A stretch of DNA of 64,000 nt. Origin: Archegozetes longisetosus. Its lineage: Eukaryota > Arthropoda > Arachnida > Sarcoptiformes > Trhypochthoniidae. The stretch lies in contig JAEMBT020000009.1 of the NCBI GenBank assembly GCA_018873245.2, forward strand, positions 10,613,112-10,677,111, given 5' to 3'. Shown in pieces: positions 1 through 10,658 of the stretch (position 1 is the first letter of the stretch; the number at the start of each line of letters is the position of its first letter). The notes beneath the pieces were generated by a model that was not told the origin of the DNA, made no database searches, and saw nothing but the letters and a program-made list of their open reading frames with translations. Position numbers and translations under genes: made by a program.

Positions 1-700
1 TAATATAAACATGGGTTTGTTCGGAAAAACAGATAACTCAGACTGATAACTTTATGGAAAACAGATCTTAATTCGAGCTGCATTGGAATTACCAGTAATA
101 CTCTATCTAATCAAATGCAGTTATGTTAGAGAAAATTCTACTAGTGAATTAACTTAAGCCAAATTGAACTTCTCTGCCAATAACTAACTTCTATTCAATT
201 GCGAAATTTCAAGTCATTTTGTGCCGAGTAGCTGATTATTAAGCGACAAATGTTTTTTTGTTAGTTATTTCATACATATTAGTCACAACTGACTTATTCT
301 CATCCAATGTTATAAAGTTTTGGCTTTGATTGAACTTTCAAAAAACTGATTTCTGTGATACCACGTACAGAGTGTTTTTAAATGGAAAAGTAATATTAAC
401 TGTTTATCAGTAATTGACTGATAGGATTTATTCTGACATAACTATACATATAAAGTTGGACATCTATCTCTGTAAAGTTCTTAAGATCACTATGAGAAGA
501 AAATAAGCATCAATTGTTCAAATCATGAGTTGATTGCCAACTTGTCAATAAAGTTATTGTGTGCTCACTATTGAGAGTAAGAAGTTTTGGTTCATAATAA
601 GCAAACGATCCCTTAAGTAGAGAGAAACATATTTTTAAAGTCAGTCTTCAATCAACTGTTAGTTAGCATAATATTTACTAACAATTCATTTAATGATAAT
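1..700. other. Upstream region of the F-box gene
   Basis: No open frame, repeat or RNA gene is recognisable. The last part is presumably promoter and 5' UTR of the gene starting at 701, but I see no TATA box at a useful distance. Confidence 0.4.
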
Positions 701-2242
701 ATGGCAGACGAAGACCCCAACACTAGCAATCATTCGTCAAACAATTCGTTCTCATCGATGGACACTTCGATATATTGTTCACAATCAGAAAACGAAGAGA
801 CAGCCAATGAATGGTTAGATATGTCGCGAAACTCACAATCGTCTCAGTTATCAATTTTGAAACAAATTACGGGACAATTTCCGCGATTTGGGATCAGTTG
901 TCAAACATCAGACAATGATTTGATCAACAGTTTAGACGATAATTCACTTCTATTGATATTCTCCAAACTGACATTTATTGAGAAAATAAACGCACAAAAG
1001 GTTTGCAAGAAGTGGAAGAATTTGATAAATTATTTGATTCGATGTCAGAAGTCGATTGGAGTGAACATGAGTTGTGCAGTTTGTGAAGATATCAAACACC
1101 AGGTTTCGAGTTATGAATGTATTGGTGATGTGTTCGACAGTGCAATTGAAGGATCAGTAAATACCAAATGGTATTTCGTCAACGCTTCCACTCTTTCACT
1201 CGTACTCTCCAAATGTCCAAATCTGAAGTCGTTGATACTTCAAAACTGTATATTTTGTCGTGAAGTTCTAGAAGTGTTTGCTAATTATTGTTCAGGAGTG
1301 TTAGAACATTTGGATTTAAGTCATAGTTCTTGTAATATAAATGAAATTTTGCAATTAGTTAGTGATAAATGTAGCGAAACATTAGTGCACGTAATGCTGG
1401 AAGACAATGAAATAAGCGAATCAGGTCTAAAATGTTTGATAAGTTGTTGTAAGAAGTTGGAAGTATTAATATTAGATCGAAACGATGATATAACTGGTGA
1501 CTGTTTTGATTTGTTTGGAGATAGAATCAAATATTTATCTATTGTTCAATGTAAAAGTATTGAAGATTCTGGTTTCAATGCTCTTGTTTCTGGTCATGCT
1601 AAACATTTAACTCATCTCAGAATTGGAAATACTATGAAACCGTCAATGTTCCGATTAGTTTGCGAACACTTGAACCAATTGGAACGTTTAGAATTTGATG
1701 GTTTCAAAACTGAATCGCCAAATGCTTACAATTGTGTGTCATTATTAACTTCATTACAAGAACTTATACTTACATTACCTAGAATTTCATTTGACTCTCA
1801 ACTCATCGAAATAGTTCGCAAATGTCATCAATTGAAGAAAATCAAAATTGATGGACCCATAGTCAGTAATATTTCGCTCAAACTATTTGGCATTCACTGT
1901 CCTCTTATTGAGCAAATATCAATCACACCCTTAGTTTCTCACTCAAATAGTTCAATAACAGATGAGTGCCGATTCGAATTAGCATCTCTTAAGAATTTAC
2001 GAACTCTATCACTTTGTGGTTCTTCCATTACAGACCAATTTGTTCAAGTGATTTGTTCGTGTCCTCGTCTAGCTTTCATCGAATTAGACAATTGCAAATT
2101 AATTAGTAGCAAGACTTTAGATATCTGCATAGAAATGGCACAATCCAGACCTAACGATAAGATCATGTTGTTTGTTCAGAGAACTAATATTGGAAAATCT
2201 TTTTCTTTAGTACCTCCGAATTTAACCGTTTTTGGTCCCTAG
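701..2242 (+). CDS. F-box and leucine-rich-repeat protein
   Basis: The 513-residue frame is uninterrupted. After a Ser/Asn-rich N-terminus, residues about 73-112 fit an F-box (LINSLDDNSLLLIFSKL followed by a basic CKKWKNLI stretch). Residues about 150-500 are a run of irregular leucine-rich repeats of the CC type, with Cys-containing units such as CPNLKSLILQNC and CKKLEVLILDRN. Known family role: substrate adaptor of an SCF (SKP1-CUL1-F-box) ubiquitin ligase, with the LRR solenoid choosing the target. The substrate cannot be read from the sequence. The ATG at 701 is the first in frame and has a purine at -3. No intron is needed. The Cys-rich LRRs place it near FBXL proteins, but I cannot name the ortholog. 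Confidence 0.85.
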   Translation: MADEDPNTSNHSSNNSFSSMDTSIYCSQSENEETANEWLDMSRNSQSSQLSILKQITGQFPRFGISCQTSDNDLINSLDDNSLLLIFSKLTFIEKINAQKVCKKWKNLINYLIRCQKSIGVNMSCAVCEDIKHQVSSYECIGDVFDSAIEGSVNTKWYFVNASTLSLVLSKCPNLKSLILQNCIFCREVLEVFANYCSGVLEHLDLSHSSCNINEILQLVSDKCSETLVHVMLEDNEISESGLKCLISCCKKLEVLILDRNDDITGDCFDLFGDRIKYLSIVQCKSIEDSGFNALVSGHAKHLTHLRIGNTMKPSMFRLVCEHLNQLERLEFDGFKTESPNAYNCVSLLTSLQELILTLPRISFDSQLIEIVRKCHQLKKIKIDGPIVSNISLKLFGIHCPLIEQISITPLVSHSNSSITDECRFELASLKNLRTLSLCGSSITDQFVQVICSCPRLAFIELDNCKLISSKTLDICIEMAQSRPNDKIMLFVQRTNIGKSFSLVPPNLTVFGP

Positions 2243-2514
2243 ACAGACCTCGTCCAAGTCTCGTCAAACATACTCTCTTGATTGAAAGCTTTTTCACTTG
2301 AATAGCTTTCAAACAATACATGTAATACGAACAAATCAATCAATTTTATTAGACTAAATCTTTTCAATTGATAATAGAGTAATTTTATAATTTTTCGAAT
2401 GATAGAAACTAAATAGATTAAATAATACTTTATCTCGGTTTAATATCTGATACAACAGTTTGTAACAACCTTATACTGCCTTTGACGAGATCTGCTGTAA
2501 ACTATGTGATGATA

Positions 2515-2645
2515 CAGTTAAACTTGTCTAACTCTCACATGCAGTTAAATGGGTTTTAAACCAGACTAAATCTATACTAAATGAAGGCTTGTTTTACTCT
2601 TTTTAAAACCATTTAACTTCGTGTTGAATCAAACAAGTCTAACTG
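2515..2645. repeat. Small foldback (MITE-like) element
   Basis: Two arms of about 45 bp, starting CAGTTAAACTTGTC on the left and CAGTTAGACTTGTT on the complementary right side, both reach AGTTAAATGG.TTTTAAA near the centre. The result is an imperfect hairpin of about 130 bp. No target duplication is clear. Confidence 0.5.
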
Positions 2646-3660
2646 CACTCATGGCTCATAAATACAAATTGTAGCTGAATTTATACCTTTCAAAACATTG
2701 TTCAAGTTAGCTAGTTTTACTCAATATTTATTTATTCTGAATATGATTGAAAATAATTTGTATTTTATTATGTCAATTTGAGTCATTTAACTAACATTGT
2801 TTTAAAATATGTTTCAGTTCATTTCTTCAGCTACAAATTAAAATTAGATCTTATTTAAGTTTTTAAAAGAAGATAATTTGATTTTTATCAATTCTAAATC
2901 ATGTTTGTATCCTAAATCGTTTGAACTCGAGATTAAAATCATTTTATTAAGAGTTATCGGTTTTATTACTCAACTTTTAGTTCATAATTGATATCACAAC
3001 TACAGTTAGACTTCAATTTGTGAGTTAATATTAAGTTGAAATTCAAGTAATCAAGTTTGTTATGCAGTATAGAATAGAATTTACGGTATTGTAAAATCAT
3101 ATCTTCGTATATTAACAAACTTATAGAATATTTAATATAGCAATCAAATCAAGTTACAATCAAATTTGGCAAAAATTCATGCACATCATAGGGATATGAC
3201 AGTCTTTTTCGTTGGTATCAACGATAATTAAGCTTTTAAGTGTACAGTTTTGGTCATTTTGATTTTGAAGAAATAGCTAGGCAGTGATCAAACAATACCA
3301 CAATGACAAGAAAGTTTCTGAGAATTCGGGGCTACATTTAGGAAACTGCAAAATATTATTATTACAAAAAGTGCACGAGGGATAGTTTGCAATCGCTTTA
3401 TGTTTTGCAATTTGTTATCGTTCGAGAATGTGACTCTAGCTCTTAATGTTGAGCTCAATGTTGAACCAAGTGATGAGCTGACTTGATAGACATTTGAGAG
3501 TTTAGATAAACTTTAAATCATAGAACTTATTGTTGAACTACAAGTATTTACTAATAATATAGCCTTTTCGTATGACTCATACACAATCGCTCCTATTCTT
3601 GAACTTTCACACTAATGAAAATCCCAGAAGACTGACCTTTCATTGTAATTGAACCAAGAA
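2646..3660. other. AT-rich intergenic DNA
   Basis: No frame, tRNA or recognisable repeat seen. The distal part is the upstream region of the secreted-protein gene. Confidence 0.4.
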
Positions 3661-3663
3661 ATG

Positions 3664-3700
3664 TATAAAAGGAGTTACAAAGTCTTCCTTGGCATTCACT
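3664..3700 (+). promoter_or_regulatory. TATA box and probable initiator
   Basis: TATAAAAG at 3664-3671 is followed, about 33 bp after its first T, by TTCACT (A at 3698), an arthropod-like initiator. The spacing is that of a focused Pol II promoter and fits the downstream 5'-UTR intron and start codon. Confidence 0.65.
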
Positions 3701-3726
3701 TTCATTTCACTCTTTTAACTGTTTAG

Positions 3727-3778
3727 GTGAGAAATTAATTCTTTGTTGATAATGCATTAACTTGTTATTTCTTTTTAG
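3727..3778 (+). other. 5'-UTR intron (52 bp)
   Basis: AG|GTGAGA at 3727 and CTTTTTAG ending at 3778 bound a 52-bp intron between the promoter and the ATG at 3805. Its size matches the 50-56-bp introns of the transposon at 17 kb. Confidence 0.6.
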
Positions 3779-3804
3779 ATTAAACTTGCATACATTTATT
3801 GAAT

Positions 3805-4437
3805 ATGGCTTTAATCGTTTGTCTCATTTTGATGAGTGGAGTCTTTGCTGATTCGAATGTAAATGACGTAAACGAGGGTCAGTACTACGAATACAGGGAA
3901 CCAGAAGTCGCAGTGACCTTAAGCCCGACGTATCAACCAGTTGTGGAGGCAACTTATGCGACGCCCTATAAGCCCCATGATTCTGCATATGCTCCTACAT
4001 ATGGACCCGTATATAACCCAACAGTTCCAGCAGCATATCCGCCATCAATCACTCCTGTTCCCCCAGTGATGTCGTACGTGACGAGCAGTACACCGTCCAA
4101 CTCATACTCACCTTCAACTCAAGCTCCAATCTTAACTCCTTTCGAGTTGTATCAGTCACGATGGTGTGCAGGACTTCTTCGTTCTCCTCAACCTTTCCCG
4201 TCTGACCCATCGAAATTGGCTGAGTTTGAAGAACAATATGTGATCCCTGAATATCGTTCGTTATGGTATCGTACATGTTATCTTCCACACCGTGGTTTTG
4301 GAATCGCGACTTTATGGTTTGATAGAGGACTTGGTATCGCAAATACTGCATTCCGTGGAGCCATTCAAACGGCTGACAGTGCTATAGGAGTTGGAACTAA
4401 CGTTTTACGAGAGGTTTTATCTCCAAGAATGACATAA
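3805..4437 (+). CDS. Secreted Pro/Tyr-rich protein
   Basis: The first real ATG is at 3805; the frame can be extended two codons upstream only by a TTG. The 210-residue product starts MALIVCLILMSGVFA, a signal peptide with likely cleavage near residue 15. Residues about 20-115 are low complexity, rich in Pro, Tyr, Ala, Ser and Thr with repeats of the APTYGPVYNP kind. The C-terminal half is a more ordinary, possibly folded segment with three Cys and a repeated G-I-A/G-x motif (GFGIATLWFDRGLGIANTAF). The strong TATA promoter and 5'-UTR intron suggest a highly or tissue-specifically expressed extracellular product such as a cuticle, salivary or silk-like component. I do not recognise the family, and that role is inference. 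ATTAAA near 4561 may be its polyadenylation signal. Confidence 0.75.
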   Translation: MALIVCLILMSGVFADSNVNDVNEGQYYEYREPEVAVTLSPTYQPVVEATYATPYKPHDSAYAPTYGPVYNPTVPAAYPPSITPVPPVMSYVTSSTPSNSYSPSTQAPILTPFELYQSRWCAGLLRSPQPFPSDPSKLAEFEEQYVIPEYRSLWYRTCYLPHRGFGIATLWFDRGLGIANTAFRGAIQTADSAIGVGTNVLREVLSPRMT

Positions 4438-5273
4438 AGCTATTTGACTACAAACTGTATTTTACTTATACTCAACATTACATTTACTGTACTTTTATTG
4501 TATATGATCTTAACTTTCTGTAAACTTATTGTAAAACTTAATCATTGACTATGCTTTAGCATTAAAGTGACGTTTCATCCATTATTTCTCAAGTGTAAGT
4601 TCAATTATCGTTGGATGTTTTCAATTCAATATCTAATCTAGTGATGCTCAGACTAGAACTTTTCCAAAAAGTAAAACATCTTAATCGTGATCGCTGGTAA
4701 TAACAATCTATTTCTGACTAACTGAATAGATAACTGAGTTTCACTAAATTTCCTAGCATTATAAATTTTGAAAATTTCTCGAGTTGAGACTCAATCTCTC
4801 GATTCAGAGTAACTCTCAAATATTTCCAACACTTATTAAAAAAACTATTTGAGGGATTCTAATTAAAAATCTTTTCCACTAATTAAAATTTAGGCTTTTG
4901 GAAATCTCTAGAAATGATATATTAAAGATTCTCAATGGAGAGTCTCGACTATTGAAAATACCTACCTCTACTTAAAAGTTTTCAATTTTCAATGCCTTAT
5001 TCAATGCCTTAGCTATTTTGGGACGTTTAATGTAACTGTCAGGTGTGAAACAATTGAGCTAGCGGCGGTTCGATGTTATCTATGTTCAGATTACAAATCA
5101 ATCGTCTAATCCGTCAAACTTTACAAACTTTATAAAACTTCATAAACCCAAGCACCAACATTGACTACAACTCCATCTGTTATGACGTGTTGACAACCTC
5201 ACTAACAATTCAATATTTCTCTCAATTAACATGTGCTTCACTTGACTTAACTTCAAACACAAGTCAACAAACA
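4438..5273. other. 3' UTR and intergenic region before WDR12
   Basis: The first about 130 bases are probably 3' UTR. The rest is AT-rich with no feature seen. The WDR12 promoter must lie in the last few hundred bases but shows no clear TATA box. Confidence 0.4.
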
Positions 5274-6653
5274 ATGGAATCAATGGAGACAACACCAACC
5301 TCATCAATGAACCGATCGGACGAGGACTCATCGAAGCCGACGCGTAAATTTGTGGTGAGCTTTGTGACAAAAGAGAGTAGATATGCGGTAGCTTCGACAC
5401 CGTACGACATAGTTGGATCAACCAATGGTTTAGAACTCAATTCACTCATTAGGACACTAATTGCCGAAAACGACCATATTCCAGATGACATTCAATTTGA
5501 TTTCCTCATTAATGGCAAACTGTTGCGCTCTTCCATTCAAGAGTTTGTTGAAGCCGAAAATTTCAGTTATGAGTCGCAAATTCAAATTGAGTTTATAGTT
5601 AAGTCTTCGCCACCAAAACCTCACAACTCTCTCTTACATGATGACTGGGTCTCGTGTGTTGATTGCTTTCACGATTGGATAATAAGTGGCTGCTACGATA
5701 GTTCTGTTCATATCTGGGACTTGAGAAATGATGGCCAGCACAAGATCTCGATTCCCGCGCATACGGCACCCGTCAAAGCCATCAAATGGATCGTTAACTA
5801 TAACAGTAATGACAACAATGACTATATGTTTGTCTCGAGCTCTCACGACGAGACTGCTATTGTCTGGAAATGGAATTCTGACTCCAATCAAGTCGAATAT
5901 TTGTTCTCATGCAGAGGACATTCGCGATCTGTTGACTGTTTGGATGTGCACAATGACTTAATAGCCACCGGTTCTTACGATCAAATGTTGAAAATTTGGT
6001 CGTTGGCTGATGACGAAAGTGAGTCACAAGAGTCAGAGCCGTCCACATCCAAACAGAAAAAACTCAAGAAAAATGACGGCTTGGCAGAAGGTCCTGATAA
6101 AAATCGTGTTCCAATCATCACCATGTCCGGGCATAAAGAAGCGATCACTGGATGTGCTTGGATGACAAACAGCACCGATTCGGACTCGAGCATCGCAACT
6201 GTTGCCACGAGTTCTATGGATAACACAATTCGGTTATGGGATATAGAAGTCGGAGAAACAAAACAAACATTAACCGGAAATAAAGCATTTCTAACCATTT
6301 CCTACTCACCAATTAATCACAACTTGATTACTGGTTCTTGTGATCGACACATAAGACTATGGGATCCACGATCGAGTGAGGGATCTCTCGTCAAAGGAGT
6401 CTATACTTCACATCAGTTATGGGTTTCTTCAGTTGAATGGTCGAATACTAATGAATTTCAATTCATTTCTGGCTCTTATGATAATATAGTAAAACAATGG
6501 GATATTAGATCTCCTAACGCTCCACTTTATGATCTAATTGGACATGAAGACAAAGTGCTTTGTGTCAACTGGTCGTCTGATCAATATATGATTAGTGGCT
6601 CAGCTGATAATCAATTGAAAATATTCTCAAATAATAGTAAAAGTTTGAAATAA
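5274..6653 (+). CDS. WDR12: Ribosome biogenesis protein WDR12
   Basis: WDR12 (yeast Ytm1) is the WD40 subunit of the PeBoW complex (Pes1, Bop1, WDR12), needed in the nucleolus for 27S pre-rRNA processing and 60S maturation. From the ATG at 5274 the protein has 459 residues. An in-frame ATG at 5187 would add 29 low-complexity residues; I prefer 5274 because family members begin just before the ubiquitin-like NLE domain, here about residues 20-100 (KFVVSFVTKESRYAV ... FDFLINGKLLRSS). Seven WD repeats follow. Diagnostic are LLHDDWVSCVDCFHDW at the NLE/WD junction and the acidic/basic insert in the third repeat (ESESQESEPSTSKQKK), a usual feature of WDR12. The gene is intronless over this span. 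It is convergent with PSMB3, the stop codons 124 bp apart. Confidence 0.93.
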   Translation: MESMETTPTSSMNRSDEDSSKPTRKFVVSFVTKESRYAVASTPYDIVGSTNGLELNSLIRTLIAENDHIPDDIQFDFLINGKLLRSSIQEFVEAENFSYESQIQIEFIVKSSPPKPHNSLLHDDWVSCVDCFHDWIISGCYDSSVHIWDLRNDGQHKISIPAHTAPVKAIKWIVNYNSNDNNDYMFVSSSHDETAIVWKWNSDSNQVEYLFSCRGHSRSVDCLDVHNDLIATGSYDQMLKIWSLADDESESQESEPSTSKQKKLKKNDGLAEGPDKNRVPIITMSGHKEAITGCAWMTNSTDSDSSIATVATSSMDNTIRLWDIEVGETKQTLTGNKAFLTISYSPINHNLITGSCDRHIRLWDPRSSEGSLVKGVYTSHQLWVSSVEWSNTNEFQFISGSYDNIVKQWDIRSPNAPLYDLIGHEDKVLCVNWSSDQYMISGSADNQLKIFSNNSKSLK

Positions 6654-6680
6654 AAGTTTGAAATAAAAGTTTGAAATAGC
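6639..6680 (+). promoter_or_regulatory. Triplicated 14-bp unit with stop codon and polyA signals
   Basis: Three tandem copies of AAAGTTTGAAATAA-type units span the WDR12 stop. The first supplies the TAA stop, and the AATAAA created at the unit junctions is repeated, giving back-to-back candidate polyadenylation signals. A further AATAAA lies near 6725. TTTATT at 6711-6716 is the matching signal for PSMB3 on the other strand, so the convergent transcripts probably overlap. Confidence 0.6.
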
Positions 6681-6777
6681 GTTCAATTTATGTTTCCATA
6701 CATTTTATAATTTATTGGTTAAAAATAAAAATACAGAAAATTATTGAAATATCAAAAACCGAATGACAAAAATTGAT

Positions 6778-7386
6778 TTAATCCATTCTAGTCTTAAGTG
6801 TCTTAACAGTTACTTTATCTTTTTCGATAATATAAACAATTGCTCCCCAACCAGACATAGCGTCGCGATCGAAGGCATTCACCAAAGCCTGAGAAATAGT
6901 CTCGAAGAGGTCTTCAGGCTCGAGATTAGGTTCCCAAAGGGCTTCACACATACCGAATGCCTGTTCGACGCAAGTGCCAGAAACCACGAAGTCGTCGGGC
7001 TCGTTAAGACAACCAATCAGATCAGTGTTGCCGATGTAAGGCTCACCAGTTTTCGGATCGATCCCAGCAATGACTGGCTCCACAAAGTAAGGCCCAAACC
7101 GTCTTTCGTAAAGCAAATTACTTACAACTGAGGCAAACGTTTTCGGTGTTATTCTTCGGTTTTCGCGCAATTCATACATATTGAGCCGAAATCTGAGTCT
7201 CTGAGCCACAGTCAGTGTGTCTGTAGCTAGACCTGGAAGTCCTACGTACAAATTTGGTCCCATTTCAAAGATCTTCTGAAAGTCCATGGAAACAGTGTGT
7301 CCGCGAACTCCAAGTCTTCGGTCAGCTGCAATCGCAACGCATCCCTTGCCCTTCATGGCTATGACACAGCCACCATTATATGACAT
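6778..7386 (-). CDS. PSMB3: Proteasome subunit beta type-3
   Basis: Non-catalytic beta-3 subunit of the 20S proteasome core. The 202 residues align end to end with animal PSMB3 (about 205 aa): [19 protein letters not shown] at the start, [18 protein letters not shown] in the middle, [18 protein letters not shown] and the C-terminal [17 protein letters not shown]. As expected for beta-3 there is no processed N-terminal catalytic Thr. Upstream of the ATG the minus strand reads TTTTATATAG|AGTATAATG. Animal PSMB3 often begins MSIMSYNGG or similar, so the true start may lie in a tiny upstream exon ending in ATG, spliced at 7393/7392. An ATG-GT at 7568-7564 is one weak candidate donor. Without it, the ATG at 7386 gives an almost complete protein. 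Confidence 0.93.
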   Translation of the reverse strand: MSYNGGCVIAMKGKGCVAIAADRRLGVRGHTVSMDFQKIFEMGPNLYVGLPGLATDTLTVAQRLRFRLNMYELRENRRITPKTFASVVSNLLYERRFGPYFVEPVIAGIDPKTGEPYIGNTDLIGCLNEPDDFVVSGTCVEQAFGMCEALWEPNLEPEDLFETISQALVNAFDRDAMSGWGAIVYIIEKDKVTVKTLKTRMD

Positions 7387-7393
7387 TATACTC

Positions 7394-8499
7394 TATATAA
7401 AAGCAATATTAAGACAATATGAGCACATTATTAAGATATTATAATTAATACAATAATTATATTTAACTAATTTTCAACTCTATTTCCATTTCGGACTATT
7501 GATTTAGTGTTTCATCTATTGAAACATTAAATGTTATAATTAATGAAAATGAATGATTTGCTGACCATTTTGCTGGTTTTGTTGTTTATTACACTCCTTC
7601 AAATAAATAACTTGTTTTAAATTGAATCAGTTATTAAACTATTTAAATTGAATAACTGACTGTGTGCACAATTGTTAATACAAACAATTGCATACAATTT
7701 TTGTCAAGTCATACACGCTTTATCTATCGCTCAATAGATGGCACTGCTTGCCCAGCTTTGTTTTGTGCCAAAGTTTCATAGTTTCTAAACTTAAATGCTT
7801 CAATAAATTATAGTACTTTATGCATAGTCATCTAAGGTATACCACAATTATTTTGAAGGACTTGAATAATCAAAACTTGCATTTAAATTGACTCTTCAGT
7901 ATAACTATAGATATTATCATAATTAAAAGTAACGAACATTGCGAAGCACGCAAAACAAAATAAGAATAAACTTAGGTTCTATAGAACATGACTACTTTCC
8001 TAAGCACTAGTGAAAGATTCTCATTGATAACCTTTTGAGTCTCAAACTTTTAAATGCTGTAGAATTAAATTATATTACTACTTAAAACTGTGTTCAACTT
8101 GTTTATAAATTACAAGTTGAAGTCATATACGCCGAAAAGAAAACGAGGCTTATACCAAAAGAATTGTACAATTTTATAAAGTCAATGGCTGAGTAATTGC
8201 GCCGCAAAAAAAGATCACTTGTCGACATTTTATGGACGATGAGCTCACAGACAAGAACTGAGAATTATAAACCGTTTTAATGAAAGGAAGAGTATTAAAT
8301 ATTTGAAAATGAATAGCAGAAAACCAATCAGAATTGGTTCGTAAAATGTGAGCGAATATATTACATATATATTAATGTACAAAATAAAATTGTTTTGTAA
8401 TATTCATCGATTCTTAATATACCTCTCAGTAGTTATTCAATGTCTAGAGCATTAAAAATCCGTTAAGCTTGCATTCGATAGTGTTTGTTCCCCTTTCAC
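7394..8499. other. PSMB3 upstream region and intergenic DNA
   Basis: May contain the first mini-exon of PSMB3 (see that entry). Otherwise AT-rich with no gene or repeat that I can support. Confidence 0.4.
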
Positions 8500-9529
8500 C
8501 AGCACCGTAACCAGGATTTGAACTCTGGTGAGGCTAAGACTAGATTTTTTACTCATAGTGAAAAGTTTTATTATAATTAGAATTTTTCAAATCAATAGTA
8601 CCTTTCTGTTACAATGTTTATAGCAAATGCATTGATAAATTGATCTAAATCCAAAGCTACAGCTAATTTTCTTTCTATTGACATTATAGCCAATCCATTC
8701 AGTCTTTCGTTTGACATAGAATTTCTTAAATAAGTTCTAGTTTTATGTACATGCGTTTACGAAATGATATAATATTTAAGTGTATTATTTAGTCGTTTAT
8801 CATTTTTTGGTCAATAACAGCATATATTCAATAAAAATGATAAACAGAATGCACTTCATTAATAGACTTGTCATGTATATTGTAAAGTCTGGATCTTTAA
8901 TAGGAGCGTGTACGAAATCAATTTTTAAAATATAGCACTTTATTTAACATAACCACAAATTACATAAGATTTCACAGGATTTTTAACACTGGAAGAAAGA
9001 GCGAAAAATTTAGGAAAAACACGACATTTTATAGGAACAATAGGCGGGTTAAGTTGAAAAATATTTTACAACGATAGGTTAAATCTTACAAGGTTAATAG
9101 CACATTTAGCTATGATTGGAAAATTGTATATTTAGGACATACTTAGGTAGGTTTTAAGAGATGAAATATGCTTACTATCAGCTGTCTTCATAACTTTTAC
9201 AGTTGAGACAAGCATGTGAAGATTTCTTTTGTACAAATAAAAAAGTAATCTTTAAGTAAGTAATAAATGTTGACATATAAGGTGAGTTATGAGAATTAGA
9301 GTTTAGAAATATAGGTTATTACAAAATATTATGATATAGGTCTAATTAGGAAACTAAGACGTTATTACAATATTACAGTTAGATGTTTGAAAGTGTTCAA
9401 GTTTTTCATTATATCTAAAAGATTGCCAACTAATCGATTTTTTACTACTCAAACATATTTACACACAATTTTCTGAAAATCTCTGATGGGGCTATAGCCT
9501 CCTTAGCTCCCGATGTGGTTACGGCACTG
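8500..9529. mobile_element. Non-autonomous hAT-like element
   Basis: The left end reads CAGCACCGTAACCAGG. The right end, complemented, reads CAGTGCCGTAACCACAT; both continue into a GCTAAG-containing subterminal stretch. The flanks CCTTTCAC and CCTTTATT could be a decayed 8-bp target duplication. No transposase is visible in the 1,030 bp. Confidence 0.5.
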
Positions 9530-9890
9530 CCTTTATTGATAGATATATACTTATGCACAAAGTATTAATAGCAAGTAAATGGCTTTACCGTAAGATCTTT
9601 AATAGTATTTACTTATTCAAAATTAAATACTCAAAAAATCTTGATCTACCAATGAGATGAATAAATAGATAAGCTTTAATAAGATAGAAATTAATATTAG
9701 TCTAAACAAAAATATTGTCACTTCATTTCAACTGAAAAGTAATGAATGATTTTGAGTTAATGGTCAAAATAATAATTAGTCAATTTAATGGGTATTGTCG
9801 TTTAACGAACTGAAATTATATATTAGTGGATAATGTGATACATTTTTTGTGTTACAAATATAAAAACAAAAAGTCAAAGAAGTTAATAAA
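9530..9890. other. AT-rich spacer
   Basis: No feature seen. Confidence 0.35.
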
Positions 9891-10658
9891 CTAATAAAAC
9901 TTTAAACTCATATTAGAAGAGATGCTAAAACCTTTAGAATGACACAACGCACTTTCATTGGCAAACTGTACTAAGCAAACTAAGCCGAAATCAAAATTCA
10001 ACAATATAATATATTTTAACAGAAAAACTATGATTAATTCCGCGCTTTTAGGCAAACTTACTGGGTTTTCCATTGTGCTTAAACCTCATATTAGCCTGTA
10101 TTTGATTTTAACACTTTTAACCACAATATAATAAATGATTATAATAACTATAACAGCAATTATAGAAATAGATATAATATTAAAGTGAATATTATATTAA
10201 TGGAAGTCAATAATCTTCTACTTATTCTCTTATCAATACAAAGACATGTTAATGATTTTCAGCATAAACATTATAGCCAAAGCCGTGATCTACAAATAGT
10301 AAAAATAGTCTTAAAATTCAATCATAGAAGTCGAAAAGTACTTCTTTACTTGTTTGATAAAGCAAAAGGGCTTATAATTACATTTTAAACTTTATTCAGC
10401 ACTTGACTCAATACAAAGTTAACCGAATACTGACTCACCTTAATTATTTTATATTTATCAGAGTTGACACACTATAAGTTTATATTGTTGAGTTTGAGAA
10501 ATATTTATTAAGTTAATAGGTAGGAAACTTCATATTTACTGCACATTAGATATAATCAAAAAAAATATTTCCTCAAAAATCACAAACTTATACATTTGAT
10601 ACAGTTTAACAATTAAATGTTATCCATTTTTCAGTTTTAGTACATTTTGACTCATTTC

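Noticed and set aside
5140-6298. Several minus-strand and out-of-frame plus-strand frames over WDR12
   Set aside because: Shadows of the WDR12 coding sequence.
7000-7131. Plus-strand frame over PSMB3
   Set aside because: Shadow of PSMB3 on the opposite strand.
8500-8545. Apparent tRNA box B (GAGTTCAAATCCTGG on the minus strand)
   Set aside because: It lies in the terminal repeat of the hAT-like element; no box A at the right distance and no stems.
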